A stretch of 64,000 nucleotides of DNA from contig LGRX02024752.1 of the NCBI GenBank assembly GCA_001247695.2, positions 1 to 64,000 of the forward strand. Reading direction: 5' to 3'. A model generated the notes under the pieces. It was not told where the DNA came from, searched no databases, and worked only from the letters and a program-made list of their open reading frames with translations. The translations under genes were made by a program, and so were the position numbers. Shown here piece after piece: positions 1 through 11,095 of this stretch (position 1 is the first letter of the stretch; every line of letters begins with the position of its first letter). The DNA comes from Cymbomonas tetramitiformis. Its lineage: Eukaryota; Chlorophyta; Pyramimonadophyceae; Pyramimonadales; Pyramimonadaceae.

Positions 1-798
1 AGGAATAGGCACCAGCACGAAGGCCGCTGACAGGCGTTCGGGATGCTGTGTTCGGACGCCTCGCGCTTCCGTTTCCCAGTCGCCGGCTGGGCGCTTTCCG
101 CTGCCGCGCCCTCCGCTGCCGCGCCCTGTTGAGCTGCGGAGGGTGGGGATTGGTATGAGATACAGGATTGTGTGGGCCTAACGTGTGGAAGGAATGCGCG
201 AAAGGTAAAGATCTCATACCTGCAGCAGCGTGCAGCCTTGCAGGGAGGAAGCGGCGAAGGCTCACGCCCTCCAGCTGTCGCAACTCGTCCATTGTGGCGC
301 TGCTGCCACAGTGGACGAATCCGTCCACGTGTGAAGGATTGCCGCTGAAGTAAAACTCCAACGGCACCCTGTCGAACACGCGCTGGGTGTCCACCTCTTC
401 GACGGTGTACAGACCCGTCTCGGCATCTCTAGAACGTACCCTGCGCATAACAACAAAGGCACCTGAACAATAGTTATGCGCGGAAAAAGTACACAGGGAT
501 GAGATTGGACAGGCGCTTACCAGGCGAAGGTGTTAACGGATCCCTTCTTAACCCGTCCGTACTCCACAAGGGAGCCGGGCGGGAAGAGGACGTTGAACCA
601 GTTGTCCTCGTCTGGGTGCTTTGTCCTACAGCGTCGGATGTTCGACGCCTTGGGCTCCCCGCGCATGCCCCACTTGCACGCGAAGCACATGTCTGTGTGC
701 GGGGAGCCATGCGCGTCCGTTCCCTGTCGGATACGGCTGGCTAGTTTTTGCTTATAGGCAGCGCTGAACTTTTCTGGATCTACCGAGGATCCTGTCAT
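1..798 (-). CDS. Partial spliced host gene, unknown function, three exons, runs off the left edge
   Basis: I do not recognise this protein. It reads on the minus strand from an ATG at 798. Exon 1 (798-521) encodes a stretch with paired cysteines (CFAC and a later Cys) that may bind zinc. Exon 2 (440-220) and exon 3 (133 to the window edge) follow. The first intron (520-441, GTAAG...GCGCAG) and second (219-134, GTATG...CCGCAG) are 80 and 86 nt, and both keep the frame only with these splice sites; the nearer acceptor at 463 would put exon 2 out of frame. Exon 3 is Ala/Glu/Gln-rich with a Lys-Arg cluster. The 3' end lies outside the window. The short introns show that this is a eukaryotic nuclear gene. 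Splicing is inferred from frame continuity only. Confidence 0.55.
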
Positions 799-1074
799 TG
801 AACGACGAGAAGAAAAAAGTAAGGGAAGTCGAGAAAGAGGTCAGGAATACACTGCTGGCGGCTTATTCAAGTTAAAGTCGAGTGAAAGCCGCATGCAACA
901 CTGCATGCAACCTGCAGAATGTACACACAATCTTTAAAATTCGGTGTACGATGTAACAGTTTTCCCGCGAGCGACACACGTGACGAAACGCGAATGTGAA
1001 TTTCGCCGGAAATTTCCGGTGAAATGACCATGACATCCTGTCTGACCTCGCGATCGCGCGGAAGGAGTTCCCAC

Positions 1075-2795
1075 TTCGTGTCAAATATCGTTTACCATGC
1101 ATATGATAAGGATACAAACACCGTCTATGAGTTCCTTGGAAGCTGGTTTCACGCCGATCTTACAAATAAGTATCACAAAGACGATATTCAATACCAACAA
1201 GGTCGGCGATCGGATATGACATTTGGCGAAGTCAATCGGCAAACTATGAAACGATTAGAAGACATAAAGGCAGCTGGTTACAATCTCGTATATATATGGG
1301 AATCTGACTGGGATACACAAGTCGCTCAATTAAAAAAATCTGAAGTGGGAAATGCATTTCTTGAACGGCAAAGAGTTGCTTCGCCCATTACCGATAGAGA
1401 CGCTTATCATGGTGCCAGAGTTGATCTGGGGAAACTGTTTTATAGATGCAAAGACAATGAATGCATCAGATATCAAGATTTCAATTCTATGTATCCCTCG
1501 GTTATGAAGACCAAACGATTTCCTAAAGGTCACCCTGGGATAATTAGAGATGCCAAATCCCTTGATATTCATGGATACTTTGGGTTAGTGAAATGCAAAA
1601 TATTGCCGCCGTCACATCTCAAATTTGGTGTGCTGCCACATGTGACCAACAAATTAACATTTCCGTTATACGAGATGGTTGGTACATGGACCACGGTGGA
1701 ATTATAGAAAAGGCTATTGAAAAAGGATATAAAATTCTTGACATATACGAAATCAGACACTGGAAAGAGACTTCAACCGACCTATTTGCAGGTTACATTG
1801 ATACGTTTCTAAAACTCAAGACTGAATCGTCAGGACCGCCTAAGGGAGACATAAATACATTCATCAAAGACTTCGAATTTCATGAAAGTATTAAGTTGGA
1901 CAAACGTAATCTGAAATACAATCCAGGTATGAGACAGGTTGCAAAAGACATGCAAAATATATTATTTGGAAAACCTGGAGAACGATCAAACAAAGCCAAA
2001 CGTAAGGTCATTCAGAACCCAGGCGAGTTCTACAATACAATCAGTAATAAAAGGTATGATTGTAAATATGAGTTTATTGGATCTGAAGAGAATGAGATGG
2101 TGTTGATGAATTTCACCGAGAATTCTGAAGCATATGCTGATACACGGTTTTCAACAAACGAGGTGTTGGCTGCGTTCATAACCAGTTATGGACGATTAAA
2201 ACTGTATGAGTTAATGGAAGCTGTTGGTTATTACAGTGTGTTGTACTTTGATACCGATTCCATTCTATACACGGAAACCGAAGAGAATTATCATGTATAT
2301 CACGGCACTGGGTATATGCAACCATGGTTAGGTTATCTTAAGTGTGAGCTTCAAGGATTAGAGAAGGAACATGGGAAATGCATTGAATTCTTTAGCACTG
2401 GACCGAAGTCGTATAGCTTGAAATTCAGCGATGGATATTGTATGACAAAGATAAAAGGTTTCTCATTAAGTATTGATACTTTACAACATATCAACCACGA
2501 TGTTATGAAAGACATGATTCTAACTCAAAGGAATGACCCAGTAAAAATAAGTAGCCTTGTGATAAGACATGCACCAAACTCATTAGGATTAGAAACACGA
2601 TTGGAATCTAAAACATTTAACTTCGTATACGACAAGGGGAAATTGATTGGAAGACATGGGAGATTTTACCGTTGTCATAAAAGTGAGAATTCATATTACT
2701 ATAATAATGAATCTCTAATTATGACACCTACCACAACAATCGGTCTGCATAATAACCATTGCTACCAATCACATTCCGGTCTTTCTTGCGTCTGA
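1075..2795 (+). pseudogene. polB: Family B DNA polymerase (viral, protein-primed type), truncated and frameshifted
   Basis: Replicative polymerase of the virus-like element. Visible motifs: DFNSMYPS (polymerase motif A) near 1480-1503, a region resembling motif B (KDMQN...FGK) near 1948-1972, and YFDTDS (motif C, two catalytic Asp) near 2247-2264, followed by a KIKGF segment. The reading frame changes at about 1702-1707, after the motif A half. The N-terminal exonuclease and any terminal-protein domain are absent; the frame opens abruptly near 1075. The last codons overlap the convergent minus-strand gene at 2728, and the true C terminus is probably eroded. Compared with Polinton polymerases of more than 1000 residues, only about half is left. 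Confidence 0.82.
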
Positions 2796-3006
2796 TTTTG
2801 TATAAGCGACGTCGTTCATCAGCATGTTCTTTACCCTTATTGGCCATGTATGTAGGATAATCATTGGCTCCTTTTTGACCAACTTGAGCGACTAATTTAC
2901 CATTCTTGAAAACATCAATCTTTTTACTTTGATTATTTGATGGACTCACCTTAACTCCCAGTTTACGTGCTTGACTTCGTGTGTAAACTTTGATTTGATA
3001 AGTCAT
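2728..3006 (-). CDS. Small basic viral protein of DUF5754 type
   Basis: A 92-residue intact ORF. The pattern of an N-terminal KVYTRSQARKLG segment, then a short KKIDVFKNGK strand, then DYPTYMANKGKEHADERR is characteristic of a small protein family found in large DNA viruses and Polinton-like viruses, which I recall as DUF5754. Its function is not known. It is divergent to the integrase gene; only 30 bases separate the two start codons, and each start is preceded by a TATA-type motif. It is one of the few unbroken genes in this element. The Pfam name is from memory. Confidence 0.72.
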   Translation of the reverse strand: MTYQIKVYTRSQARKLGVKVSPSNNQSKKIDVFKNGKLVAQVGQKGANDYPTYMANKGKEHADERRRLYKIRRKKDRNVIGSNGYYADRLLW

Positions 3007-3036
3007 TGTATACTATATGCAACACTATTATATAGT
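3007..3036. promoter_or_regulatory. Divergent viral promoter with TATA-TATA motifs
   Basis: Thirty bases between two start codons. The minus-strand gene has TATAGTATACA directly before its ATG, and the plus-strand integrase has TTATATAGT directly before its ATG. The same motif recurs before other genes of the element (before 4164, 6346, 6686, 7072 and 9047), so it is likely the element's own promoter signature. The promoter role is inferred from position and recurrence. Confidence 0.6.
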
Positions 3037-4162
3037 ATGACAAGTAAACCAATATCTGAGAGTAGACTCCAAGAGTTATACTTAGACCCAACGTTTGGTC
3101 AATCCAGTGCTAACGCATTCACGAAGAAGCTTAACGCACAAGGATACAAGGTCACGGAATCTCAGGTCAAGGCTGCTATTTCCAAGACGGAAACCTCGCA
3201 AGTTTTAGCACAGCCCAAAAGGATGAACCGTACAGATTATTTCCCTATGTATGGACCTGTTGGAAAGAATAGCATCCAAGCCGATCTCGCGTTCCTGCCC
3301 CGTGAAAAGTCAGCTAATAAGGGAGTTGCCGTAATTCTCTCGGACATTAATATCAACAGTAATAAAGGGTTTGCAATTCCTCTCAAATCCAAAACCGCCA
3401 GAGATAAAAACAACAAAAGATCAGAGGATCTTGAAGGTATCGTGTCTGCTATGAGACGATTGATAAAAGAAACCAAAATGGACACTCTTACAACAGATTT
3501 AGGCAGCGAGTTTACAAACAAACCAGTTCAGGCATTGGTAAAAGAGAAGGGTATCAAGCATTATACGTCTCAGAAAGAAGATCACACTCGCCAAGGCAAA
3601 ATTGAAAGGTTCAACAAAACATTAAAAAGGCGATTTAAATTCAATGAAGCGAGAACAGGTAAATCTAATTGGGTTGATTATTTGGACTCTATCGTTGAGA
3701 ACTACAATGAGACGGTGAGTCAAGGTACTATCAATGACACTCCACCCGATGACATGAATAAGAATCGTGTTATCAGAAGTGTGTTGTTGAAACGTAATGA
3801 GACTGCTAAACTCTTGCAAAAATTGAATATCAAGCCTGGCGATCGCGTGCGATTACGTGTGACTAAGAAGACATTTGACAAAGAGAGCCGCACATGGTCT
3901 ACACAGGTATAGTATACAAAGTTAAGAGTAGAAAGGGCTTGTCTTTCGTAATAGAGGACAATACAAGCCTCGTGAACTGAAAGAGGTACAAGGGCCGGTT
4001 TCCAAGCCAACTAAGATTACTCGTGGCACCAAGACCGACAATGATAGCAAACAAGATACGAAGGTTGAACGTCAACTTAAAAAAAAGGGTATTGAAGCCA
4101 ATACTGATTCCAAGACATCAAGGAACTATGACAACTATGAAGTCAATGTGTTTAATATATAG
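3037..4162 (+). pseudogene. int: Retroviral-type (rve) integrase of the Polinton-like element
   Basis: DDE integrase that would insert the element into the host chromosome. The start at 3037 is chosen because the TATA motif abuts it; upstream codons overlap the divergent gene. The catalytic triad is visible: Asp in QADLAFL (about 3280), Asp in TTDLGSEF (about 3500) and Glu in GKIERFNKTLK (about 3605), with D-E spacing close to 35. The first frame stops at 3912 inside the C-terminal SH3/chromo-like region (KPGDRVRLR). Another frame continues from about 3915 to a stop at 4162 with a basic, charged tail, so there is one frameshift. Confidence 0.85.
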
Positions 4163-4163
4163 A

Positions 4164-4316
4164 ATGCCCAAACCATACTGTGGTTTCAAATCAAAGCCAC
4201 CCAAAGGAATGAACTACTTAGGTGCTCGTCGCTATTGTAAATCCAGAAATCAACTTCGTCGCTTTGGGCGTATAGCCATTGTCGCTCCAAATCATCATCC
4301 AACTAATAATAATTAG
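4164..4316 (+). CDS. Tiny conserved viral protein (MPKPYCG family)
   Basis: A 50-residue ORF starting at 4164, beginning MPKPYCG, rich in Lys/Arg and Gly, with YCKSRNQLRRFG near the end. Very short proteins beginning like this are common in algal large DNA viruses and Polinton-like viruses; the function is unknown. An AATATATAG sequence lies immediately before the ATG. The frame is also open upstream, but that part belongs to the end of the integrase gene in another frame, so the start at 4164 is preferred. Confidence 0.6.
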   Translation: MPKPYCGFKSKPPKGMNYLGARRYCKSRNQLRRFGRIAIVAPNHHPTNNN

Positions 4317-4334
4317 AATATACAATATTGTAAC

Positions 4335-4971
4335 ATGCGAACAATTTTAACCGATGAAGCTGGAAAGCGGTGATTTTAACGCATTACCTGGGTATGTTTT
4401 AGACACCGCCTTAAATAACTCAGTTTCCAGAGCAGGCAAGTACAGCGATTCAGACCAAATACTCGGTGGTCGTGTTAACAGAATGACGGCAGGCTTGGTT
4501 ACCGTGTCTCAACTTTTAGACTTGTTTGATACAAAATATTTAATAACACAGACCTTATGCACATCGATATTCCCTTGCAATATACAAACCAATGATGCAT
4601 TATATCTTAGAATTACATCATTACCAACACACAACATAGAATCAACCAATCTTTCTACCTTTACCAATAGTAATGAAATGATAAGTTCTGATATATGGGC
4701 AAAAATATTGTTACCTAGTGATACAACGACAGACTTCATAAGATATATAGATCCAAATGATAACTTTGTTATTGAAATTTTGGGGTCACAATTCACTTCA
4801 TTTAGAATAACACTCACAGATTCTCAAGCGAGATTGGTCACATTGGCATCTCCCACACAAGCAAGCGATGACAGTATTAAGTATTCATTGAGCATCAAGG
4901 TTGAAGAATTATCACCTGTTGGTCTCTCTCTGATATTTTATAATCTGTACTATATATATATATATATATAA
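4335..4971 (+). pseudogene. Penton-like (minor capsid) protein, probable
   Basis: About 205 residues, strand-rich and low in charge. The C-terminal half contains a segment (AKILLPSD through FRITLTDSQARL and a later SLSIKVEEL) that resembles the single jelly roll of Polinton/PLV penton proteins, and the gene sits directly before the major capsid gene. A start at 4335 is preceded by a TATA-like motif, but its frame stops after 12 codons and the long frame begins at 4354, so one frameshift near the start is likely. The final codons run into an AT dinucleotide tract at 4951-4970. The assignment rests on position and general pattern, not a definite motif. Confidence 0.5.
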
Positions 4972-6345
4972 TGAGCCTTCCGATGTCACTGGCTTATGGC
5001 CTTTCAAAAATGAACTCGTATTCAACTAATTAGTTCAGATTAGAAACAACAAATCTCACTGAAGCATCAAGGTTTTTCTATAACTTTAAATCTTCCCGTA
5101 AATTCAATTGTAAACATGAAAAGTCTATCCCTGCATTGTTTAGGTTCGTGTACGACACCTATAGCTTACTTTTGATAACGCCGCTGATCCCCCAGTTGCT
5201 GACGAATTAATTACTACGCTCCCCAATGGTATTGAGAAACTTATTCAAAGAATGGAAATCTTCTCCGGCGGCCAGCAATTGACCACTGGATTTCAAAGCT
5301 ACAACACCGTCAGTTGTGTACTTGATACGATCAAAACGACACTTAGCAAAGAAATCACTTATCAAAGAGTTCTTAAAAATCAAGAAATCAACACAACTGA
5401 AAACTTTTACAGTACACCGCGCCCATACATTTTGAATCAATGGCGATCATTTTTAGGAGAAGCTGAACCATCCTACATTGATACAAGTCTGCTTCCTCCG
5501 ATCCAGCTAAGACTCTATCTTGCCGGTCCCGAGGTATTGGGTTGTTATCAAAAGTCGAAAGGACCTGGTATAGCATTAGATACGAAAGCTCAAGAAACAT
5601 TTATATCGCAAGGTAATTTCAAATTAGATAAACTTCATTTCACTGTTGAGACGATCACATTCAGTTCAGGGGTCTACGACGCAGCGGTAGAATCAAAATT
5701 ACGCGACGGATTCTTGGAAATTCCGTACGTCAATTACTTTACCTTCTTTGAAGGTGCTAATACTATGAACAAATCAACAAGGTTCTCTTTGAGTTCGCAA
5801 TGTATCAATAACATATATGCAGTTCAAAGGCCTGGTGATTATAGGGAAAGACCTAAAGGGCTCGTTAAATTGGAAAATACATGTGGATCAAGCTACCTAC
5901 CATCATATTTTCAGTTTTTAGCAGGTGGTCTGGGTGCTTTGCAATTCAATATCAATAACTTGTTCATTCCCAATTACCGAGTGGAACCTCTTGCGGCATT
6001 TAATCTTCTCGCCATCGGTAAAGCTGGCAATTACGGCACGCTATCGGGTTGTAAGATTGACAGTTATGAAGATTGGCTCAATGATCAATTCATCCCAATG
6101 ATACGTTTAAACCTACCGTGTACCGTCAGAAATGTCTATCAGATCGCTTACAGGATTGGACTCGCGGGGTTTGAATTCTAGCTTTTACTATCAAACTTAT
6201 TCTGCATTACCGGAAGATCCATTACAAACGGTACTTGCATCAAACGAAACAATGATTATTTGCGAAACAACGGCAGTGCTTCGTATTGGTCAGAATCGTG
6301 TAATTGAAACGGTATTAAAAAAAAAACGCTTAATAGTATACAAAC
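4971..6345 (+). pseudogene. mcp: Major capsid protein (double jelly roll type), broken
   Basis: The longest open part (5252-6181) encodes 309 residues with the features of a PLV major capsid protein: a LPPIQLRLYLAGPEVLG segment in the middle, many beta-strand-like stretches and a conserved-looking C-terminal RNVYQIAYRIGLAGF. Capsid-like coding extends upstream, with a stop near 5030 and a frame change near 5170, to an ATG at 4971 behind a TA repeat. It extends downstream in another frame from about 6165 to a homopolymer A tract at 6317-6326. At least three breaks make it non-functional. Confidence 0.65.
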
Positions 6346-6669
6346 ATGGCACAACAACCTGGATTGGTTGGTTACAATATGATCAAAGACATAGGTCCAA
6401 ATGTTGATAAGCAGACTATTCACACCGCGACAATGTTTCAAATGTCAGGGTATAGATCTGTGTTGATGCAACAACTCCCGTGTAAAACAATCAATGATAT
6501 TACATACCCACCATTTAGAATAAGCAATGTCAATCCTTTAGCGGGATATAAAAGCCATACCTTAGGGCATGATCAAAAAGTAACAAAAGAAATGGAAATG
6601 TTTCATTTCCCGATGGAGCATCCATTGAATACTCGATTGTTACAACCAGTCCCTTTGTTTTTTTCATAA
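6346..6669 (+). CDS. Small viral protein, unknown, intact
   Basis: A 107-residue intact ORF immediately after the capsid gene. It starts at 6346, eleven bases after a TAGTATA motif, which supports this start. The sequence is unremarkable: no clear signal peptide, no membrane segment, Met- and Pro-containing, ending in a hydrophobic PLFFS. I do not recognise it. Its position in the structural cluster suggests a virion or assembly protein. Confidence 0.55.
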   Translation: MAQQPGLVGYNMIKDIGPNVDKQTIHTATMFQMSGYRSVLMQQLPCKTINDITYPPFRISNVNPLAGYKSHTLGHDQKVTKEMEMFHFPMEHPLNTRLLQPVPLFFS

Positions 6670-6685
6670 CTTACTATATATCAAC

Positions 6686-7048
6686 ATGTCTTCATTTGGT
6701 AATGACTTAAATGCAACCTGTGTAAAAACAACTTCCCTTTATAGTGATACTATGACACTCGGTCGTGGTGGGGTTAATAATAATCCTGCATCAGATACCT
6801 TTTTGAATCTACCTGGGTCTAAGGTTACAATTGATTTTGATGCATCTCAAAGTGGCATTCCCGGTGTTGCAAATTTTAATATGGCAGGTGTAACAAGTAA
6901 GTTTAGAATAGCAGGTTTACCGATTGTAACCGGAACAACAAATACACCGCCAGACGACGCTGCAGTTCCATTTAATGGATTGTATGGATATCGGACGGCA
7001 GAAAATCTACCTGCACAATGTTTTATGAAACTACCTCCACAGCCGTAG
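6686..7048 (+). CDS. Small viral structural-type protein, unknown, intact
   Basis: A 120-residue intact ORF that starts with MSSFGNDL, close to the starts of the two fibre genes downstream (MSAFGSNL, MSSFGQSL). All three may therefore share an N-terminal attachment sequence. The body is Gly/Asn/Thr-rich and strand-like. TACTATATATC lies just before the ATG. The shared N-terminus is seen directly; a role as a virion surface or fibre-base protein is inferred. Confidence 0.5.
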   Translation: MSSFGNDLNATCVKTTSLYSDTMTLGRGGVNNNPASDTFLNLPGSKVTIDFDASQSGIPGVANFNMAGVTSKFRIAGLPIVTGTTNTPPDDAAVPFNGLYGYRTAENLPAQCFMKLPPQP

Positions 7049-7071
7049 TTTCTTAAAACGTATAATATACA

Positions 7072-9031
7072 ATGTCAGCTTTCGGCTCCAATCTAATAGT
7101 GAAAGAAATTAACGGCAAACCATGTGCAAATGGTACGGGTCCAACCGATACTCTAACGTGCGATACAGTTGTGTGTCAATCTATAGGCAGCGTATACTCG
7201 CCGCTGGAAACCATGCATATTGGTTCAGACATTCGCTACCAGAACGATATCAAATTCATAGATACGCAAGACCCATTGAATGAACGAGAACAAATGTCCG
7301 TGTTGACAGATGGATCATTAAAGGTACACACACGCATCAAATTCAACGACTTCGTATTGAACAACCCAGTTAGTAAATCACGCTTCTCAGCAGGTCTTGA
7401 TGATCTGGATGCATCATTTGAAATTAACTCTTTGGACCCGGTCGAACAAACACGAGTCTCAATCGGAGAAACATGAATCAATGAAATTACATGCATGCAA
7501 ACAACCATCAATATTGAAACGTTAGGTAGTGGCGTATTGATCAACGATGGTCCACTCGTGCTTAATACTAACAGGAGACATCACGTTGACTACGGGTAAC
7601 TACCGTGGGGACGGTTCACTGCTCACCAACCTGCCTTCAGGTGCAAATCGGAATTTACAATCGGTTACAGACCAAGGTAGCACGACCACAAATAGTATTA
7701 ATGCTTCTGCATTTGTGGGCGATGGGTCACAATTGACCGGGCTTCCATTTCAATCTGATACATCCACTCTTGAAGATGTCACTACCCGAGGTGCTGCAAG
7801 CAGTGTTCCCGATATTTCATATATCGATCGGTACAGGTGCCATGGTTGTCAATCGAGAGAAACTTAGTGGCAATAATCTTAGAATTGAATCAGGTTCTGC
7901 TGGTTTTGGTAAAATATCAATCGGAGAACAAACTCAAGGATATATATACCAATGCCGACCACATGGGTGAACGTTCCATCGCTATAGGTCGGAATGCTTT
8001 ATCTATCAATAATGCTACAAGTGCTGATACGATTGCTATTGGTTCTGGTGCTGGTAACAATAACTGCGGTTCATTTGTTGTGGCAATCGGCGACGATTGT
8101 GCTCAGAATAACTGCAAAGGCCAAGCAGTCAATATTGAAAAATACAGTGGTGAATATTCTTGCGGCGAAAACGCAATCAATATTGGGGCTCTCTCTGGAC
8201 AAAACTCTACCCAGAGTACGGTGAATACAGATGACACAATCGTTTTGAACGCGAGCGGGGTCGAATTGAATGCCGGTGTTGCCAATAGTTGTTATATCAG
8301 ACCAATTAGATCCAGCCCTGACATGGCCTCAGAAAATCTGGCTTTGTATTACGATTCATCGTCAAACGAAATTAGAAGTGGAGCAGTACTTCAAGGCTCC
8401 GTTGGGACGCTCGCCCAGGTGGTTGTAAACAGCGATACCACTTCAAATATCAATCTTACTGGAGACTTAGATGCAGCCGGAATTATATTAAGCAACTCGT
8501 TGAATTACGCTTATCCAAGTTCAACCAACTCACTCACATTATCAGGCGTTCCTTTAACACTCATTACGAAAGCGTATGCTCATACCACTCTTCCAGCAAA
8601 CCCGCTTAGGTTCACAGGGGATGTTTTCACACGTGTAAATAACACCGCCAATACGATTACTGCTTCGACGATTGTCATGTTTGATGATGATGGAATAAAC
8701 AACGTGAATGGAGTTCAACCGTTCAATAACTCGTATGACTCAAAGTAATCAGAACTGTACACCCATCGGTGTCTGTATTCAAGACAGTGCTGCAACCCAG
8801 AGTCGTTTTGTGTTGATTGGACGTGGTTTCACGACATGTAGGAATGCAGCTGCCACCGATAATACGTATGTAAAGGGTCAACGTGTGAAGTGTATGGTAG
8901 GTGGGGAAATTAATAGTGCTCAGATTACGACGGGCGATTCATATACTGGAACAGCTATGGAATCGAAAGTGGTTGGTGCTGGTGGCGGTGTGTTGATTTG
9001 GGTAAGCCCAGGATTCAATTATTTTACATAA
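7072..9031 (+). pseudogene. Trimeric fibre/adhesin-like protein with YadA-head-type repeats, broken
   Basis: A long fibre-like gene in pieces. The N-terminal piece (7072-7476) ends at an in-frame TGA; the same frame continues to about 7570, and further pieces lie in other frames up to 8748 and 8708-9031. Two copies of a GDGS-LLTNLP / GDGS-QLTGLP motif (about 7610 and 7720) are typical of viral and phage fibre repeats. The 8000-8200 region has SIAIG, TIAIG, VVAIG and AINIG repeats resembling the left-handed parallel beta-roll of trimeric autotransporter adhesin heads. A GTATAATATAC motif precedes the ATG. The likely role is host-surface attachment. At least four breaks. Confidence 0.6.
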
Positions 9032-9046
9032 GTATAGTATAGACAT

Positions 9047-9953
9047 ATGAGTAGCTTTGGACAAAGTTTAGTTTGTACGAATTTAACATGTACGACCATT
9101 AATGGAAACAGTCCTAGTGGTGGTTCAAGTAAGTGGACGGACGAACCAGGTACACAGAACATAGAAAGAGCCGAAGGAAATGTAATCGTAAAGAATGAAC
9201 TGATAGCCGAAACTGTAACAATCAACGACATTTGTGACTGTACTAATTTGCAAGTTGATAATGTTTCGGGACAATCTGGAACAGTTATCACTGTAAATAA
9301 CGATACAACAATAAATGGTGGAATTATTAACGTTGCACAAATAGGTTCTAAGACAAATTAGAATTACAAGGAACAAAATCTGCTAATTCAACATTTATTA
9401 ATTTAAATACCGCTGGTGTAGATTTAACAAATGCTGCAACTATATATTTCATAAATTTTGAAAAGAAACCTGAAACAAATCCTCGGTTTTTCAAAATTAA
9501 CATGTCCGGTGATATTATAAATGCTCGTATCGTTGAAATGGTAAATTTGACATTATCAGTTTATCACAACAATTATCATATAATGGTTGTCACGTCATCA
9601 CCGCTTTAACAAGCGGAGATCCAAATAATAGAACGGTAGTAATTCCTGTCGGTCAATTTATGTGTTTCTTTGATTTGACATTAAATGCAAATGATGTAAA
9701 TGCCGATTCTAAATTCTTAGATATCATTATGGATACAACGACTTTGCCGTTGACGAGTGACCAAATTAACCAAAGAAAATATTTGATTGAAGTTGGTGAA
9801 GTTCTTAGTAATAACGGTCCAAGCGGTCCAGACGAGGTTAATACAAATGTTTTTGTAGAGTCGAACCAATACCATTTGAGATTATCGAGTTCAGGATTGT
9901 TAATCAATCAACGTATAAGCTTTATGGTACAATTCATTGAAATTCAAAATTAA
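9047..9953 (+). pseudogene. Second fibre-like protein, frameshifted
   Basis: Opens at 9047 with MSSFGQSL behind a TATAGTATAG motif, like the previous fibre gene. The first piece ends at 9361. Another frame continues to about 9609, and the last piece (9660-9953) closes with a strand-rich domain. It is Asn/Thr/Val/Ile-rich, as expected for beta-helical fibres, with no cysteine-rich or enzymatic motif. It ends the recognisable viral gene series. Confidence 0.45.
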
Positions 9954-10247
9954 ATAGTAAGATAAGGTACGAGAAGAAGAAAATCCACAAGCAACAAACC
10001 GGAGTTATAATTCCATGAATGTATTATATATTTCGAAATAAGAACTGAAATGCTTACGACATGATTACAAAGATTTCAAAAAGTTCCGAACGAAGGATTA
10101 ATCATAAGGTAGTATAATATCATTTTGGAGCACATGCAACGATCGTGGATTATCGGTCATTTTGGCGAGTTTTTTTTTTGCGTTTAAAATTATCAGAAAT
10201 TTGCGTTTTATTTTTCGAGCCTTAACAGCGAAATCAATGACGGCTAA

Positions 10248-10440
10248 TGTACCGAACTGACGATTGATACTGTAGTAATAAATCCTGGATTGAGAACAAA
10301 CACAAGAAATTTGAGTGATGTCGTCGAAGAAAAGCAAAAAACGCAATTTTAAAGATGTTGCAGATTTTCAGAGATTCACAGATGTACCGAACTGACGATT
10401 AATACTATGGTAATAACTCCTGGATTGAGAACACATATAC
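10248..10440. repeat. Two copies of a 60-bp direct repeat
   Basis: About 60 bases beginning ATGTACCGAACTGACGATT recur at 10248-10308 and 10379-10439 with a handful of substitutions, 131 bases apart. They lie just beyond the last viral gene. No gene is visible between 9954 and 11077; the short ORFs there show no recognisable pattern. Confidence 0.75.
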
Positions 10441-11095
10441 AATCACGATCGCGACTTGAAGGCGGACACCTGCATGACACACATTAATGACTCAAGCAAT
10501 GCTGCCGTAGATAACCGTAGGTACTCACTACATGGGAAGCGTTCCGAAATACTGGGAAATCCTGGGAAATACAGAAGGTACTTAAGGAATACAGTTGTAT
10601 TTGATAATAATACTCCCCCTCTACACGCTTCTCATGTAGCCACCACCCTCTCCACCCTCGCCCCATCACAACATTAAGGGGTTTTACACAACATTGGCAA
10701 CGAGCACTGGATTTGTCTCACCTCTGTTCGGCTGTCACTGTCCTGAGGATGTTGTGAATTCGATATACTACAGTACGCCAAACATAACAAAACTTTACAT
10801 ATCAATTTTTAGGTGTCTTACTACATGTTTCGTGCGTGCGCAAGATCCGTCCAGTAATCGGGATGTTAGGCGGTTATTGTGAGGGGAGGGGAGGAAAAAT
10901 GGGCGCGATTCGACCCAACCGTCTCGACTCACGCCCAGCAGGGACGCGTACTCGCACGGCATGAGCATATCATGCATATATATCATATAAGCATAAGAAA
11001 CACATTCTGAGCATCTCACAGTGCACTGTCACATCTAGCGGAAACGCAGATGTCAACCGTGTCCACGTTTCCGCTCGCCCTACATTCTGGGAAAA

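Larger units (their letters stand above)
1075..9960 (+). mobile_element. Degraded endogenous Polinton-like virus (PLV)
   Basis: A run of AT-rich genes typical of Polinton-like viruses: family B DNA polymerase, rve integrase, small conserved viral proteins, penton-like and double-jelly-roll-type capsid genes and fibre proteins. All are on the plus strand except the DUF5754-type gene. Most long genes carry frameshifts or stops, so the copy is dead. The polymerase lacks its N-terminal region, and there is no packaging ATPase and no protease, so the left part of the element is missing. I find no terminal inverted repeats. The left limit is where polymerase similarity begins, soon after host-like GC-richer sequence; the right limit is the end of the last fibre gene. 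Confidence 0.8.

Noticed and set aside
10670..10710. Possible LTR end with primer-binding site (ACATTGGCAACGAG after TTTTACACA)
   Set aside because: No matching second LTR or retroelement gene nearby; cannot be supported.
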